From Pleurodeles waltl (taxonomy: Eukaryota; Chordata; Amphibia; Caudata; Salamandridae): 64,000 nucleotides of DNA. The stretch lies in NCBI RefSeq assembly GCF_031143425.1, contig NC_090444.1, positions 1,346,894,323 through 1,346,958,322 of the forward strand. The letters run 5' to 3'. Positions 12,574 through 24,704 of this stretch are shown here, in pieces (positions within the stretch are counted from its first letter, which is position 1; each line of letters begins with the position of its first letter). Under the pieces are notes generated by a model. The model saw nothing but the letters and a program-made list of their open reading frames with translations, had not been told where the DNA came from and did no database searches. Position numbers and translations under genes: made by a program.

Positions 12574-13173
12574 GGGCCCATATTTATGGGCTTTGTGGCA
12601 CAGGGCTGCAAAGCAAGCCATCTTGCTCTGCTACCCTGCATCACAGGGAAAGGACAGGAATGTGCAGTATTTAAAAGTATACTGCACATTCCTGTCATTT
12701 CCCCTGCTCTAGCGCACTTTAGACAGCCTACCGACAGTGCAGACACCTTCCTGCACAAAAACTATCCTGAGGGGCTTTTTCCTCTTTCTGTGTGTACTGC
12801 TAAATCCAGCACATATAGAAAGATAAAAAATGAGGAGAAATAAGCATATTTCTCCTCGTTATGCCTCTCCTGGGTATGCATATCTTTTTGGAGCATTACC
12901 AGGTTCACAAGCCCTTGTAAATCTTGGAATGTGCCAAAATCCATGGATGTTGCATGGGAACACCTATGCAAAACCCATGGAAACACCTCCATGGCACGGA
13001 GTAATATAACTCAGCAATTTGCACTGCATCACATTACTTGAGGTTTATAAAGCCATGCAGGGCCACACAAGGTGGCCTTGTATGACTTCTTACATCTCAC
13101 TAAAGAGTTGTTTTGTTCCTGCACCACATTCTGTGGTGCAAGAGAAAGGCAAACCGGGTCATAAATAAGGCCC
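12574..13173. mobile_element. Possible MITE with GGGCC(C)ATATTTATG ends
   Basis: The left end GGGCCCATATTTATG and the right end CATAAATAAGGCCC are inverted copies with a one-base indel. The inside shows short inverted pairs such as the GCAGTATTTAAAAGTATACTGC stretch near 12664-12686 and GCACCACATTCTGTGGTGC near 13121-13139. No convincing 3-bp target duplication is present, so the exact limits are uncertain. Confidence 0.5.
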
Positions 13174-13773
13174 ATGGTCTTTAAATTGAAAGTCAAAAAT
13201 CCTCAGTGAGGCAAGGTAGGAGGCTGTGACTGAAGAGGGCTTCACATTATTGGGTAGCCACTGGATCGGATTCTGGTGAGTCAATGATTTTTGACCTGAA
13301 AGCTCAGAGAAGGAGAAATGTGAATTTCTCACTCAAGGAAGGTCCTTTGCTAGCCGGGCACTTTTTGTGCTTTTGCCTGGTGAAGATTTCTATCTTTGGA
13401 CTTAGTCATCTTTTTAAAACTTGGGGGCATATTTATACTCCATCTGCACCGAATGTGCGTAAAAAATTTTGATGCACATTCAGCGCAAACGTTGCCCCGT
13501 ATTTAAACTTTGACGCCCAAGCCCGCGGACGACAAAGTTCCGCGTGTGCGTCATTTTTTGGATACGGCAACCCGCCTTGCGTTAATCATATGCAAGGTAG
13601 GCAGTCCAGTCCAAAAAATGACTTAAACGGCCGTGCGTCGTATTTAACGCCTGGATCAGGGCAGGCGTTAACATGGGGCAAACACACCTGTATTTAATCA
13701 GAACACACAGAAGCAACAGCAGAGCAGCAGAGCAGCAACAGGGAGACATGGAGGTGATTCTAATCCAGCGTGC

Positions 13774-15499
13774 ATGCAGACGCAGAGCCCAGCAGCAACA
13801 ACAGCAGCTACAACAACACCAGCAGGGACCCCAAAGGCAGCGCAGAAGGCAGGAGAGGATATTCCACCTCAGACCAACCCTTCAGGGCCTCAGGGAACAC
13901 AACATCATCCAGAGGTACTGGTTGAACTGGCTGCCATTCAGCAGCTGCTGCGCAACATTGAACCGCAGTTGGCCCCCACTTTGCTGACACCCCGCACCAT
14001 CCCAACAGAAAACAAGCTGCTTGCCGTACTTCATATGCTGGCAAGTGGCTCTTTTCAAACAACTGGTGCCCTGGTTGGCGGAATATCACAATCATCATTC
14101 TCTGCCTTTTTGCCCAAAGTACTGGATGCCATCATTGGACTGACACCCCGCCACATCTGCTTCCCTAACAGACTGCAGAAGCAGCAGGAAACAAAACAGG
14201 GGTTCTACCTCATCAGTGGCTTCCCACATGTCCTTGGTGCAATTGACTGCACACATGTATGCCTTGTGCCACCTGCTGCAACTGAACACCTCTACCTCAA
14301 CAGGAAAAACACACATTCCATCAACATGCACGCCATAGTCGATCACCATGGATTGATCACCAACATCGTGGCTAAATATCCTGGAAGCGTCCATGACTCC
14401 TTCATCTTCCGTCACTGCACCATCAATGAACACTTCCAGGATGGACAGTATGGCAATGGACTACTTGTTGGTAAGTACAAAAACCTACTTATATACACAC
14501 TGCACAGCAACCCTCTAGGACACACAACACATACACCACAACAGCAACATGTGGACAGGAACACACTGAGGTTGTGACATCGCTAGCCATGTTTCTTAGG
14601 TCACCATTGAATCTGTCACACATCGGAAATTACTGTACAGCCTAATGTTAAGACGTCAAAGATCACAACGTGTGGAGTGAGTTGCCTAAATGTCACCTTG
14701 CAAAATGTAAGTGTCCCAATGACCTTTACATTAATCCATTACATAAGTCTAAAGGTATGGGATGTCCAGGGTACATTGATATGAACGTGTTACCACCACT
14801 GTCAATTTTAACATGTGTATGGAACTATCATCTCACCCCCAGTGAAGACACACGGACACCTGTAATACAAGTCACAATGCTAGGGAGGGCACACTGTACT
14901 GCAAATCCCAAAACATACTGCTGACAACCGGTTAGCAGGCAAACACTTGTTCAGCCAAGGAAACAACACAATGCAGATGGTACATCCTACAAGCCTAGGA
15001 TGCTACATTATAACACAAAAGAGTCACAGACAACACAAGACAACTACTGCCATGAAAGGTGATTTCAATAGGGCCAGCTACATCAACATGATCCCATTCA
15101 TTTTCTCTTGCAGCTGATCAGGGGTATGGCATTCAGCCATGGATTATGACACCATTTGGCAACTCGAGTACTGCTGCAGAGCGTGCCTACAACGATGCAC
15201 ATAGGAGGACACGCAGTATTGTTGAGAGGACCTTTGGCATCCTCAAGTCAAGGTACCGGTGCCTCGGCATCACTGGTGGTAGCCTCCTATATTCGCCGGA
15301 GATGGTCTGTAGGATCATCCTAACATGTGCAATATTGCACAACATTTGCATCAAAAGGAACATTCCCCTCCTGGAACCAGAGCCACACATGCCTGAAGAG
15401 GAGGAAGAGGAGGATGCTGGCCTGCAACATGAGGGGGAGCTACAGAACACGGCCGCTGGTATACGCAGACGGCAACATATCATCAACAATTTCTTTTAA
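13774..15499 (+). CDS. Harbinger (PIF/DDE_Tnp_4) transposase, HARB-A, two exons
   Basis: DNA-cutting enzyme of the element, related to vertebrate HARBI1. Exon 1 is 13774-14470 (donor GTAAGT) and exon 2 is 15114-15499 (acceptor TTTTCTCTTGCAG). The phase-1 junction restores LLVADQGYG. The product is about 360 residues, close to HARBI1 length. The N-terminus is Q/T/A-rich (residues 1-30), followed by a helix-turn-helix-like part (about 48-120) and the nuclease fold: GAIDCTH (D158), YPGSVHD (D208), VADQGYG (D234) and VERTFGILKSR (E270), the conserved acidic positions of the family. The C-terminus has an acidic EEEEEED run. No stop or frameshift is visible. The start is the first ATG in frame; an upstream start or exon is possible. 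A polyadenylation signal lies at 15536-15541. Confidence 0.88.
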
Positions 15500-15535
15500 A
15501 CATAATCACCTTCACCACTTTAGTTAACTAATTTA

Positions 15536-15541
15536 AATAAA
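15536..15541 (+). promoter_or_regulatory. Polyadenylation signal AATAAA of the HARB-A transposase
   Basis: AATAAA 37 bases after the stop codon, in the expected place for the mRNA 3' end. Confidence 0.6.
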
Positions 15542-18301
15542 CACCCATAATAATCACCATATCATGGTCTGGCTATTCATTTTTGCACACCTTCATCTCT
15601 ACTTATCAGAATAAGAGTGTTGCCTCATGGAGCATTGCTGAGAAACTGATTAGGACACTGAACATCCCAGAGCTAATGTGATGCCTAACATACAATCGTC
15701 ACACACACACACACTGTTAATGACATATATCATGTACATTTCTCCTTTGAAGGCCAATAGCAGAGGACCACACCTATTTCACACATACATGTTGAAATCA
15801 AGGTCCAATGCAGCATATGGCACACAGCTAAGACACCATCACTCAATAAGGGGAAAACAAGCCTCATACATGAGGCAGTCGATGTGCTTTCGCATCAGTA
15901 ACAGGAATGTCTGACCAGACCCTTGACAGCAGTAAGTCCAACTGCATCCAATATTTGCAAGGACTATCTGTGACCAGAGTTCCATAGAAGCTGAACATAG
16001 ACAGCGCAAGTGCCACACATATGAGCAGCATTGCACACATGACATTCCATGTACATGTCAGCCCATTTCCTAACTCCTGACACACCCATGCACCTGGTCA
16101 CAACCCAGCTGTCGGAAGAGGTCCCTGGAGTACTAAGATGTGTACTCTGATATTCCCCCCTCTACACACACAGACCAACATTAGCAATCCAGTGTGCTAC
16201 ACCCTTTCCTATGGTATGCCATTGTCATAGTACATCTGACTGCATGGACGTCAGGTTAATTTATACACTGTCTTCTAGTTTCAAAGCCCTGTTAGCACCT
16301 GTAGATTGCTTCCCGTGTGAAAATGTCTGTTGCCCCTTAGAATGCAAATCTCACCTACAGGACTGGTGCGAAACAGATGCAGCCCACACCTGTGATCACC
16401 TCCATGCACACCACCCATTTCAAAAAGCACTGCCCCTGCTGATGCCTGGAACAGCATAGGAGTTGCCATTTAGTCAATTACACCGTTAAGCATTGATACT
16501 AATTAAGCTGTGTAACACAGCCCTTGGGTTAATTTGTCACCTTCAAAAATACAGGACATACACAGTTTGACATATCAACTGTCCAGTTTGTCCTCCAAAC
16601 AGTCTGAGTCAGACCACTGATTATGTAACTTGTCAAATTGCTGGATCCTGAATCACCCTGCATTCTGTCAGTCTGACTGGCATCTGTCTGTGCGTCACAC
16701 TAAAGTATCCCTGTGTCTACATATGTACCACAATTGCGTTAGCAAACCTCTCATTCATCAGGGGGTATTGGGCATGTGCTTCTTCAATGCATACACAAAT
16801 GCATTGTATAGCATCATCTGCCTTTTAACTGTACCATTTGAGTAAAATGCTCTGGGAAAAGCAAAATTCATGGCCCATCCCTTGTCTGGGTCTCATTTAT
16901 GCATGAATGACAAAGTGTGACAGTGTCCCAGAGCCGTAGGCTGGGATTGGGTACGGGGCTTTCAGCACAACCAGCAACCTCTGATAATGTCCATGAAAAA
17001 CACACACATGTCAGGACCATGACAGTTCACACACAGAATCACAGTGCTCACAACATATTGATGGGCCGTGTGTGGTGAATAGCTGCCAGAATAATCAGCA
17101 CAGAGGCTATGATGTTCCCAGATGCAGTGGGAATTGCAGAGGCTAACCTGTGTACAAATGTTGTAAATACACCTGCCGGAACATGACACCTGAGACATTA
17201 TCTCACTCAGCACACCAAGGTTGCCCTGTTGACTGTCTTATTACACATCTTTAGTGACAGGGTGGGACCATCCACATGTTGGTTCACATGTCCACATCCA
17301 CTTTACTCACATTGATCAACCAAAGATACTCAGGAGATACAGGAATAGCTGCCACTGACTCATGATGAGTCCTGGACCGAACTGTGACAAATTGCACCCC
17401 AAACAATATACAGGATCATATTTGGACCACACACATGAACAAGACACCTATGTGCAATTGATCACTGGAAATATGTGGACACGTGCTCTCTTGTATGCTG
17501 GTCGACCACAGCCACTTTATAGTTGGGGCTCACTTCTATGGCCTCAACTGTGGTGTCATCATACATTTGAGATTCACCCTTGTCTGTGTGTGCAAACAAC
17601 ATGGTACCCACTTCCTCAATGCATGTGTATGACTCACTGTGGGATTCACCAACTAGTGCCTAGGAAGCTGGTACCAATACTCTAGGACATAGGATGTTGA
17701 AAATGTGGACCATTGACATGAACAAGCATCTGCCATCTATCTGGTGCATGCTGTGTCACATGTGGTGTCTACGTTACCCTTAATCTTGGAAGTCCACATT
17801 ACGGATGTTGCTACATGTATGACTAACACATGCCCTCTCTCATTTCCACAATGTCTTGCATCTAAGGATTGGACACATGGACGTCACATTCATACAAGCA
17901 TATGTACAATTATGCTTCATGTGATATACACACACACTTGGTCAACAAATACATTAGTTGCCAAAGCACACACTTTGAGCCAAAGGCATTTAGGTATTGT
18001 ACATATGTGCGTCGCATTGCTATCCTCTCCTTATGCCAAACATGCACAATTTGTGCAACACATATATGTAGGCCACACTTATGACCAACTGTTCTGTCAG
18101 CCAACCGTAAAAATACTGTGAAGGGAGTAGCGGATCATGGTCCGCTGCAGTATGATGTCACACATGTGAACATACTCAATCAACACCATAGTGTCTTCAA
18201 TCAGCCTATCTCTGATGTGTCCCAAATGTAACATAACAAAAAAACAAGAAAAATTGCCCAAAACCAGTTAATGCACTGAAATTTTGACGTTCCTAGCGTT
18301 A
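15542..18301. other. Internal non-coding part of HARB-A
   Basis: A 2.7-kb stretch between the transposase and the second gene. It has many CA/TG-rich segments and several short frames without recognisable domains. I see no repeat ends or gene in it. Confidence 0.5.
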
Positions 18302-18486
18302 TGTGTCATTTTTTGTCTACCAAAACTGTATTTGCGTCATTTATTTTGACGCACAGGAGTGAAAATTAGTCCGCATCCAGATATTTGTACAGGCCATGCA
18401 CTAATATGTGGATGCAGGCTAATTTTCACTCCTGTGCGTAAAAAAAATGACGCAAATACAGTTTTGGTAGACAAAAAATGACGCAT
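18302..18486. repeat. Imperfect inverted repeat upstream of the second HARB-A gene
   Basis: The left arm (GTCATTTTTTGTCTACC, then TTTGCGTCATTTATTTTGAC, then CACAGGAGTGAAAATTAG) returns in reverse complement around 18409-18486, with a smaller inner pair CCGCATCCA/TGGATGCAG. The arms are about 70 bp. The GCGTCATTTTTT-type core also appears in the subterminal regions of HARB-A and in its MITEs. It could be a small MITE or an internal copy of the element end. It lies 430 bp upstream of the second gene's start and could act in its promoter; this is not shown. Confidence 0.7.
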
Positions 18487-18915
18487 ACCGCGAAAAAGGC
18501 GGGACATTTCATACAGGAAGTGATGTAATAGGATATCCTGTTTACAGATCATGTACAGTGGGTGTACTTTCACTTTCACTTTGCAGTCTATGATCCTTCT
18601 AGACTGTGTGACTGTGTAGAGAGTGGGGTCCTGAGATTTTGTGCTTTTTTGTCCTGTGTGCTATCTGTAAAGTCCATTTGTGAATTAAATATTGTTGCTG
18701 TATACAGTACTACTGTGTTTTGTCTACATTTGTCCATTTATCTTGTGTTTTTGTTGTTTGTGGGAGTCTGTTGTGGGTAGTGTTAGGTTGGGGATAGTTG
18801 GGCTCTTTTAGTGGTTAAGTTTACTTTTCATCTGTATTTGTACCCCTACTTTCCCCCTTTTCCCTTTTCCCCCCTTTCTATTTCTTTTACCCCTATTCCC
18901 TTTCACTTTTCCAGT

Positions 18916-21900
18916 ATGTCTGGTAGGCCACGTCTTGGCAGGATGGGTGAAGAGGTGTTGTGGGTGTTCATATGGCTTGTGTGCCATTTCTTGCCACTCA
19001 TGATCCAGGCAGGGGGCAGGGTGATACAGGGGTATCCAACAGAGGCGCGCAGAATCCGGTGGGGAAAGGTGCTGCATCACCTGCAGCGTGTGTATGCCAG
19101 CCAGAGGAGTGACCACCAGCTGAAGCACCGGTGGGCTGACCTCATCACCAGGGAGCAGGATCTCTTGGACCACCTGGGAATCGTGATTGGTGGCACTGTT
19201 GGTGAGTACTAATCATGTAAATGTGCATGATTAAATGCTCTGTAGTGACATAAGAGGATTTGTACTATGTCTGTCAGCTAACTTGCTGACTGTGTGTAAT
19301 GCTGGGGAAACATAAAGGGATAATTGATGCACTATGGCAAGGATCACAATTGCTAGCTGTCAGGTAGCACGTGCTCAGCAAACTTACAGGATACTTTTCC
19401 ATGAAGTAAATTGGTGCAGCCTTTTTGTCAGACAACCAAACTAAAAAGGAGCCAATCATGTCTATATAGGGTACTATTGACAGAGAAGTAAAGATGTACC
19501 AACATATTGGCTAACTTTGTTGACGCAATAGCTAGACTGACTTTAGAATCACTACATGATGGTGAAAATGAGTGCTGCCTTCACGTCAATTGATAATAGC
19601 AAAGTGGCTCAGACATATGTCACATGTGAGTCTGGTGAGTGTGGAAGGAAAGCGTTCACGGAAGTACTATGAATGTTTGGGATTATTGTGTTCCTTGATT
19701 TTTTGGGATACATGTCAGATATGGATTTGAAAACATCATGAAAAGGTGTAAGGTGCCCTCAGCTAACATCTTAGAATGCTTGTTGGAGTTAGTTGTGCCA
19801 CATTCCAAATATGGATGGCAGTCCAAGTGTATGCACATGGCTTCACATCTCCATGGTTGGTGCAAATCACCATAGCTGGGCCACATCAATTGAATCAAAT
19901 GTAACAACATGGGTGCTTAGAAAAGTCCCTGCCCCTCCCTCTGTACATTGTACCTATGTGTCATTGATGTGTCATGGCCACAAGGCATGTTTGACTGGTA
20001 ATGCAGTCCTCAAGTAACCAGGCTTTGGGTGTTTCTCTTGGATGCACATGATGAGACGATTACACTCCATATTTTTTTCTGGTCACCAATTACGGGGAAT
20101 GTTTGCAACCACATGATAGTTAGGGCCAATGTATGTGTGCAGCTATGTCTGTAACTGTCACAGGAGACCCATGCTATGTCCAAGTTGGCCATGATATATC
20201 AGATGCAGTACCATCATGTCTGAATGGCTGCCGTTTCCTTATTCAGCCTACACATTGTGGCCCATATTTATACTTTTTGACGCTAAACTGCGCTAACGCA
20301 GTTTAGCGTCAAAAAATTTAGCGCCGTCTAACGCCATTCTGAAGCGCCATTTAAATGACTCCTGTCTTAGTAAAGACAGGAGTCATGCCCCCTTGCCCAA
20401 TGGCCATGCCCAGGGGACTTCTGTCCCCTGGGCATGGTCATTGGGCATAGTGGCATGTAGGGGGGCACAAATAAGGCCCCCCTATGCCACCCAATTTTAT
20501 TTTAAAAAAATAAAAAATTATACTTACCTGAACTTACCTGAATGTCCCTGGGGTGGGTCCCTCCATCCTTGGGTGTCCTCCTGGGGTGGGCAGGGGTGGC
20601 AGGGGGGGTCCCTGGGGGCAGGGGAGGGCACCTGTGGGCTCATTTTGAGCCCACAGGCCCCTTAACGCCTACCCTGACCCAGGCGTTAAATAGTGGCGCA
20701 AATGCGGGGTTTTTTGACCCGCCACCTCCCGGGCGTGACTTTTGCCCGGGAGTATAAATACGACGCATTTGCGTCGCCGTCATTTTTTTAGACGGGAACG
20801 CCTTCCTTGCATCTCATTAACGCAAGGAAGGCGTTCACGCAAAAAAATTACGCTATTTGCCCATACTTTGGCGCTAGACGCGTCTAACGCCAAAGTATAA
20901 ATATGGCGTTAGTTTTGCGCCGAATTTGCGTCAAAAAAAACGATGCTAATTCGGCGCAAACGGAGTATAAATACGGGCCTGTATATGTTTATGAAATTGT
21001 TGTGCTGTGCACAGATTTTGAGCACATTTCTTCCTTCCATACCTTGCAGGTGGACCGGCACCCTACACTGTGGGAGACGTGGCGACATTTGAGGATCCCG
21101 ACCACTCCAGTAAGTGTTGATATGTCTGTTATGTGTTGTGTTTGCTGGTTATGGACTCGTGTTTTTTGAACGCATAGCAACGTGTGATGCGTTGGGCTAT
21201 CATTTCTCTTGTTCCATGAGTGAGAATTAAGTTTCTCACATGTTTTGAGTTGGCCAATGCGTATCCAATGGTATTATGTAGGGCTTGTAGGCTATTCCTG
21301 TTAGCCCCACTGTGAGTACAGGGGTTAATCATGTGGATGACACTTGTATCAACAAGAGTCACACTGGAAGTCAGCTCGGATTTAGTCAGTCTGTCAGACC
21401 CACATTCTCCAAGATTGCTACAGCAAATAGCTTGCCAATAGACATCTGCTTCCCTATTTACCAATGTAATTATGAAACAGTAGGTAGAACCTCCTAGCAG
21501 CATGTACTTCCACATGTAGTGCTACAAGTATGTGGAACTTGAGTGCAATGGCCTAGGTGTGCATGCAATTCATGATCATGGGTGTTCTTGCAACTATGTG
21601 TCTGATGTAAGTCAGGCCTTAGTGGAAGTATATGTTGTGTACCAAGTTCTGCATTTCCTGACATGTGTGGCCCCATGATTGGTCTAGGGTTTGCTGACTC
21701 CTAATTGTTGATAGACCTTACCTGTGGTGTGTGTGTAGAGCCAAACATGTGTGGAGTTTTGTATACACTCCTCGTGTACATGTGTTTGGAAATTGATAGT
21801 TGTTTATCCACCCCTCCACCCTCAAACACGGGCATGGGTTTGTGAATGGGGTACCTAGTACTGATGCTACCAGTATGTTACACATACATGTGAATATGTG

Positions 21901-24704
21901 ACTGTTTGGTTGGAACCTAGTATACACACACTAAGGTTTGGCACTTGGTACTATACTGGCAAGTCCAGTTACAACTTGCAGACCATGTGGCTTTAGTTTT
22001 TCTTTCCGTACACTGACATTTGTAGCCCAGGTCTTGGCGGAGGATATGCAGCATGATTCTTAGCTGATAACTGGCAGAACGCAGATTGCAAGTCAAAGCC
22101 AGTTGTTTCCCATCTTGTAGGTTATGAATGTGCTATGTGTGATGTGACCTTTGTAGGCTGGCCTGCCATGTACTTCCTCAGGGACAATCAATGATCTGTA
22201 TTGTGATATGAGCTGTTACAAGTACAGTAGATGTATTGTCTGATTAACTTCTTGTGCTGTTTCACACAATGCAGTTGCTAATGTAGAATATCTGCATTTT
22301 GTCTTCACAGCTGCACACATGACTCCAGACCAGGTCCGTGAATTCCAGCGCCGGGCCATGAGATACCAGCACATCCTGCTGGTGGAGTTGGGGTTCAGGA
22401 GGATGGCCCGGAGATATAGCAATGAATGGGCCTCCGGGGCATGGAGAGCCTTCCCACAGGGTGGTCCTACTTTGCCCACCACAGCCACCACCAGCACAAC
22501 CACCAATTCAAGCCAGATGGCCCCACCCACAGCTGGGACTGTTGGTCCTATATATGCTGGACTTCCAGGCCCCAGCATTGCTACCGGTGCAGGACAGCCC
22601 ATTGGGCCTGGCACCACAGACACACAGACCTCCTCCACTGGTACCCAGACTGCCACAGCTCCATCTTGCGTCGCCGTCATTTTTTTAGACGGGAACGCCT
22701 TCCTTGCATCTCATTAACGCAAGGAAGGCGTTCACGCAAAAAAATTACGCTATTTGCCCATACTTTGGCGCTAGACGCGTCTAACGCCAAAGTATAAATA
22801 TGGCGTTAGTTTTGCGCCGAATTTGCGTCAAAAAAAACGATGCTAATTCGGCGCAAACGGAGTATAAATACGGGCCTGTATATGTTTATGAAATTGTTGT
22901 GCTGTGCACAGATTTTGAGCACATTTCTTCCTTCCATACCTTGCAGGTGGACCGGCACCCTACACTGTGGGAGACGTGGCGACATTTGAGGATCCCGACC
23001 ACTCCAGTAAGTGTTGATATGTCTGTTATGTGTTGTGTTTGCTGGTTATGGACTCGTGTTTTTTGAACGCATAGCAACGTGTGATGCGTTGGGCTATCAT
23101 TTCTCTTGTTCCATGAGTGAGAATTAAGTTTCTCACATGTTTTGAGTTGGCCAATGCGTATCCAATGGTATTATGTAGGGCTTGTAGGCTATTCCTGTTA
23201 GCCCCACTGTGAGTACAGGGGTTAATCATGTGGATGACACTTGTATCAACAAGAGTCACACTGGAAGTCAGCTCGGATTTAGTCAGTCTGTCAGACCCAC
23301 ATTCTCCAAGATTGCTACAGCAAATAGCTTGCCAATAGACATCTGCTTCCCTATTTACCAATGTAATTATGAAACAGTAGGTAGAACCTCCTAGCAGCAT
23401 GTACTTCCACATGTAGTGCTACAAGTATGTGGAACTTGAGTGCAATGGCCTAGGTGTGCATGCAATTCATGATCATGGGTGTTCTTGCAACTATGTGTCT
23501 GATGTAAGTCAGGCCTTAGTGGAAGTATATGTTGTGTACCAAGTTCTGCATTTCCTGACATGTGTGGCCCCATGATTGGTCTAGGGTTTGCTGACTCCTA
23601 ATTGTTGATAGACCTTACCTGTGGTGTGTGTGTAGAGCCAAACATGTGTGGAGTTTTGTATACACTCCTCGTGTACATGTGTTTGGAAATTGATAGTTGT
23701 TTATCCACCCCTCCACCCTCAAACACGGGCATGGGTTTGTGAATGGGGTACCTAGTACTGATGCTACCAGTATGTTACACATACATGTGAATATGTGACT
23801 GTTTGGTTGGAACCTAGTATACACACACTAAGGTTTGGCACTTGGTACTATACTGGCAAGTCCAGTTACAACTTGCAGACCATGTGGCTTTAGTTTTTCT
23901 TTCCGTACACTGACATTTGTAGCCCAGGTCTTGGCGGAGGATATGCAGCATGATTCTTAGCTGATAACTGGCAGAACGCAGATTGCAAGTCAAAGCCAGT
24001 TGTTTCCCATCTTGTAGGTTATGAATGTGCTATGTGTGATGTGACCTTTGTAGGCTGGCCTGCCATGTACTTCCTCAGGGACAATCAATGATCTGTATTG
24101 TGATATGAGCTGTTACAAGTACAGTAGATGTATTGTCTGATTAACTTCTTGTGCTGTTTCACACAATGCAGTTGCTAATGTAGAATATCTGCATTTTGTC
24201 TTCACAGCTGCACACATGACTCCAGACCAGGTCCGTGAATTCCAGCGCCGGGCCATGAGATACCAGCACATCCTGCTGGTGGAGTTGGGGTTCAGGAGGA
24301 TGGCCCGGAGATATAGCAATGAATGGGCCTCCGGGGCATGGAGAGCCTTCCCACAGGGTGGTCCTACTTTGCCCACCACAGCCACCACCAGCACAACCAC
24401 CAATTCAAGCCAGATGGCCCCACCCACAGCTGGGACTGTTGGTCCTATATATGCTGGACTTCCAGGCCCCAGCATTGCTACCGGTGCAGGACAGCCCATT
24501 GGGCCTGGCACCACAGACACACAGACCTCCTCCACTGGTACCCAGACTGCCACAGCTCCATCTGTTGACCCTGCAGCCTTCCACAACATGGAACATAAGA
24601 TGGACCGTGTGCTGCGCAAGTTGAGCCACCTGAGCCGGGATGTGCGCCACATTAACCGGCATGTTAAGTCTATCAAGTGGACCCTCCGGAGGGCCAACCT
24701 CTAG
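18916..24704 (+). CDS. HARB-A second gene: three-exon putative SANT-like/coiled-coil protein
   Basis: Function not established. Exon 1 is 18916-19201 (donor GTGAGT) and starts MSGRPRLGRMGEEV. Exon 2 is 21050-21109 (acceptor CTTGCAG, donor GTAAGT). Exon 3 is 24208-24704 (acceptor CTTCACAG), ending RRANL. All junctions are phase 1, so the frame is kept; exon 2 is 60 nt. The exon 1 segment from RIRW to LKHRWADL has the tryptophan spacing of the third SANT-like gene of HARB-B (DIW to RKRWEDI, both 31 residues), so a Myb-like fold is likely by inference. Exon 3 begins with a charged helix (TPDQVREFQRRAMRYQ), then a T/P/G-rich linker, and ends with a basic coiled-coil-like helix. Exon 2 and most of exon 3 exist twice through a 1897-bp duplication: the first copies are 22947-23006 as the second exon 2, and 22311-22666 as a cut exon 3. 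A transcript must skip the cut exon 3 copy to make the full protein. Confidence 0.65.
20259..20979. mobile_element. MITE of HARB-A type nested in intron 1 of the second gene
   Basis: The ends are GGCCCATATTTATACT and AGTATAAATACGGGCC, flanked by TGT on both sides (20256-20258 and 20980-20982). The inside holds hairpins such as TAAACTGCGCTAACGCAGTTTA, CTCCTGTCTTAGTAAAGACAGGAG and a CCTTCCTTGC.../GCAAGGAAGG pair. It shares its terminal sequence with the host element HARB-A. The last 210 bases were caught up in the tandem duplication and recur at 22667-22876. Confidence 0.85.
20770..24563. repeat. Tandem duplication, 2 x 1897 bp
   Basis: Bases 20770-22666 recur as 22667-24563. Every frame I could compare inside the two units is identical, from the MITE tail through exon 2 and intron 2 to within exon 3. 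At the joint only a single T is shared between the two break sites. The second unit continues into the intact exon 3 end; the first is cut at codon CCATCT and runs into MITE sequence. Confidence 0.92.
22311..22717 (+). pseudogene. Truncated first copy of exon 3 of the second HARB-A gene
   Basis: Identical to 24208-24563 up to base 22666, with the same acceptor (CTTCACAG). After the duplication joint the frame runs about 17 codons into the MITE end and stops at 22717. The coiled-coil C-terminus is missing. If spliced in, it would give a shortened protein with a novel tail. Confidence 0.8.

Noticed and set aside
18811..18915. Upstream start for the second HARB-A gene (MVKFTFHLYLYPYF...)
   Set aside because: The 35 extra residues are a pyrimidine-rich stretch like a 5' UTR. 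The ATG at 18916 gives a basic protein-like start.
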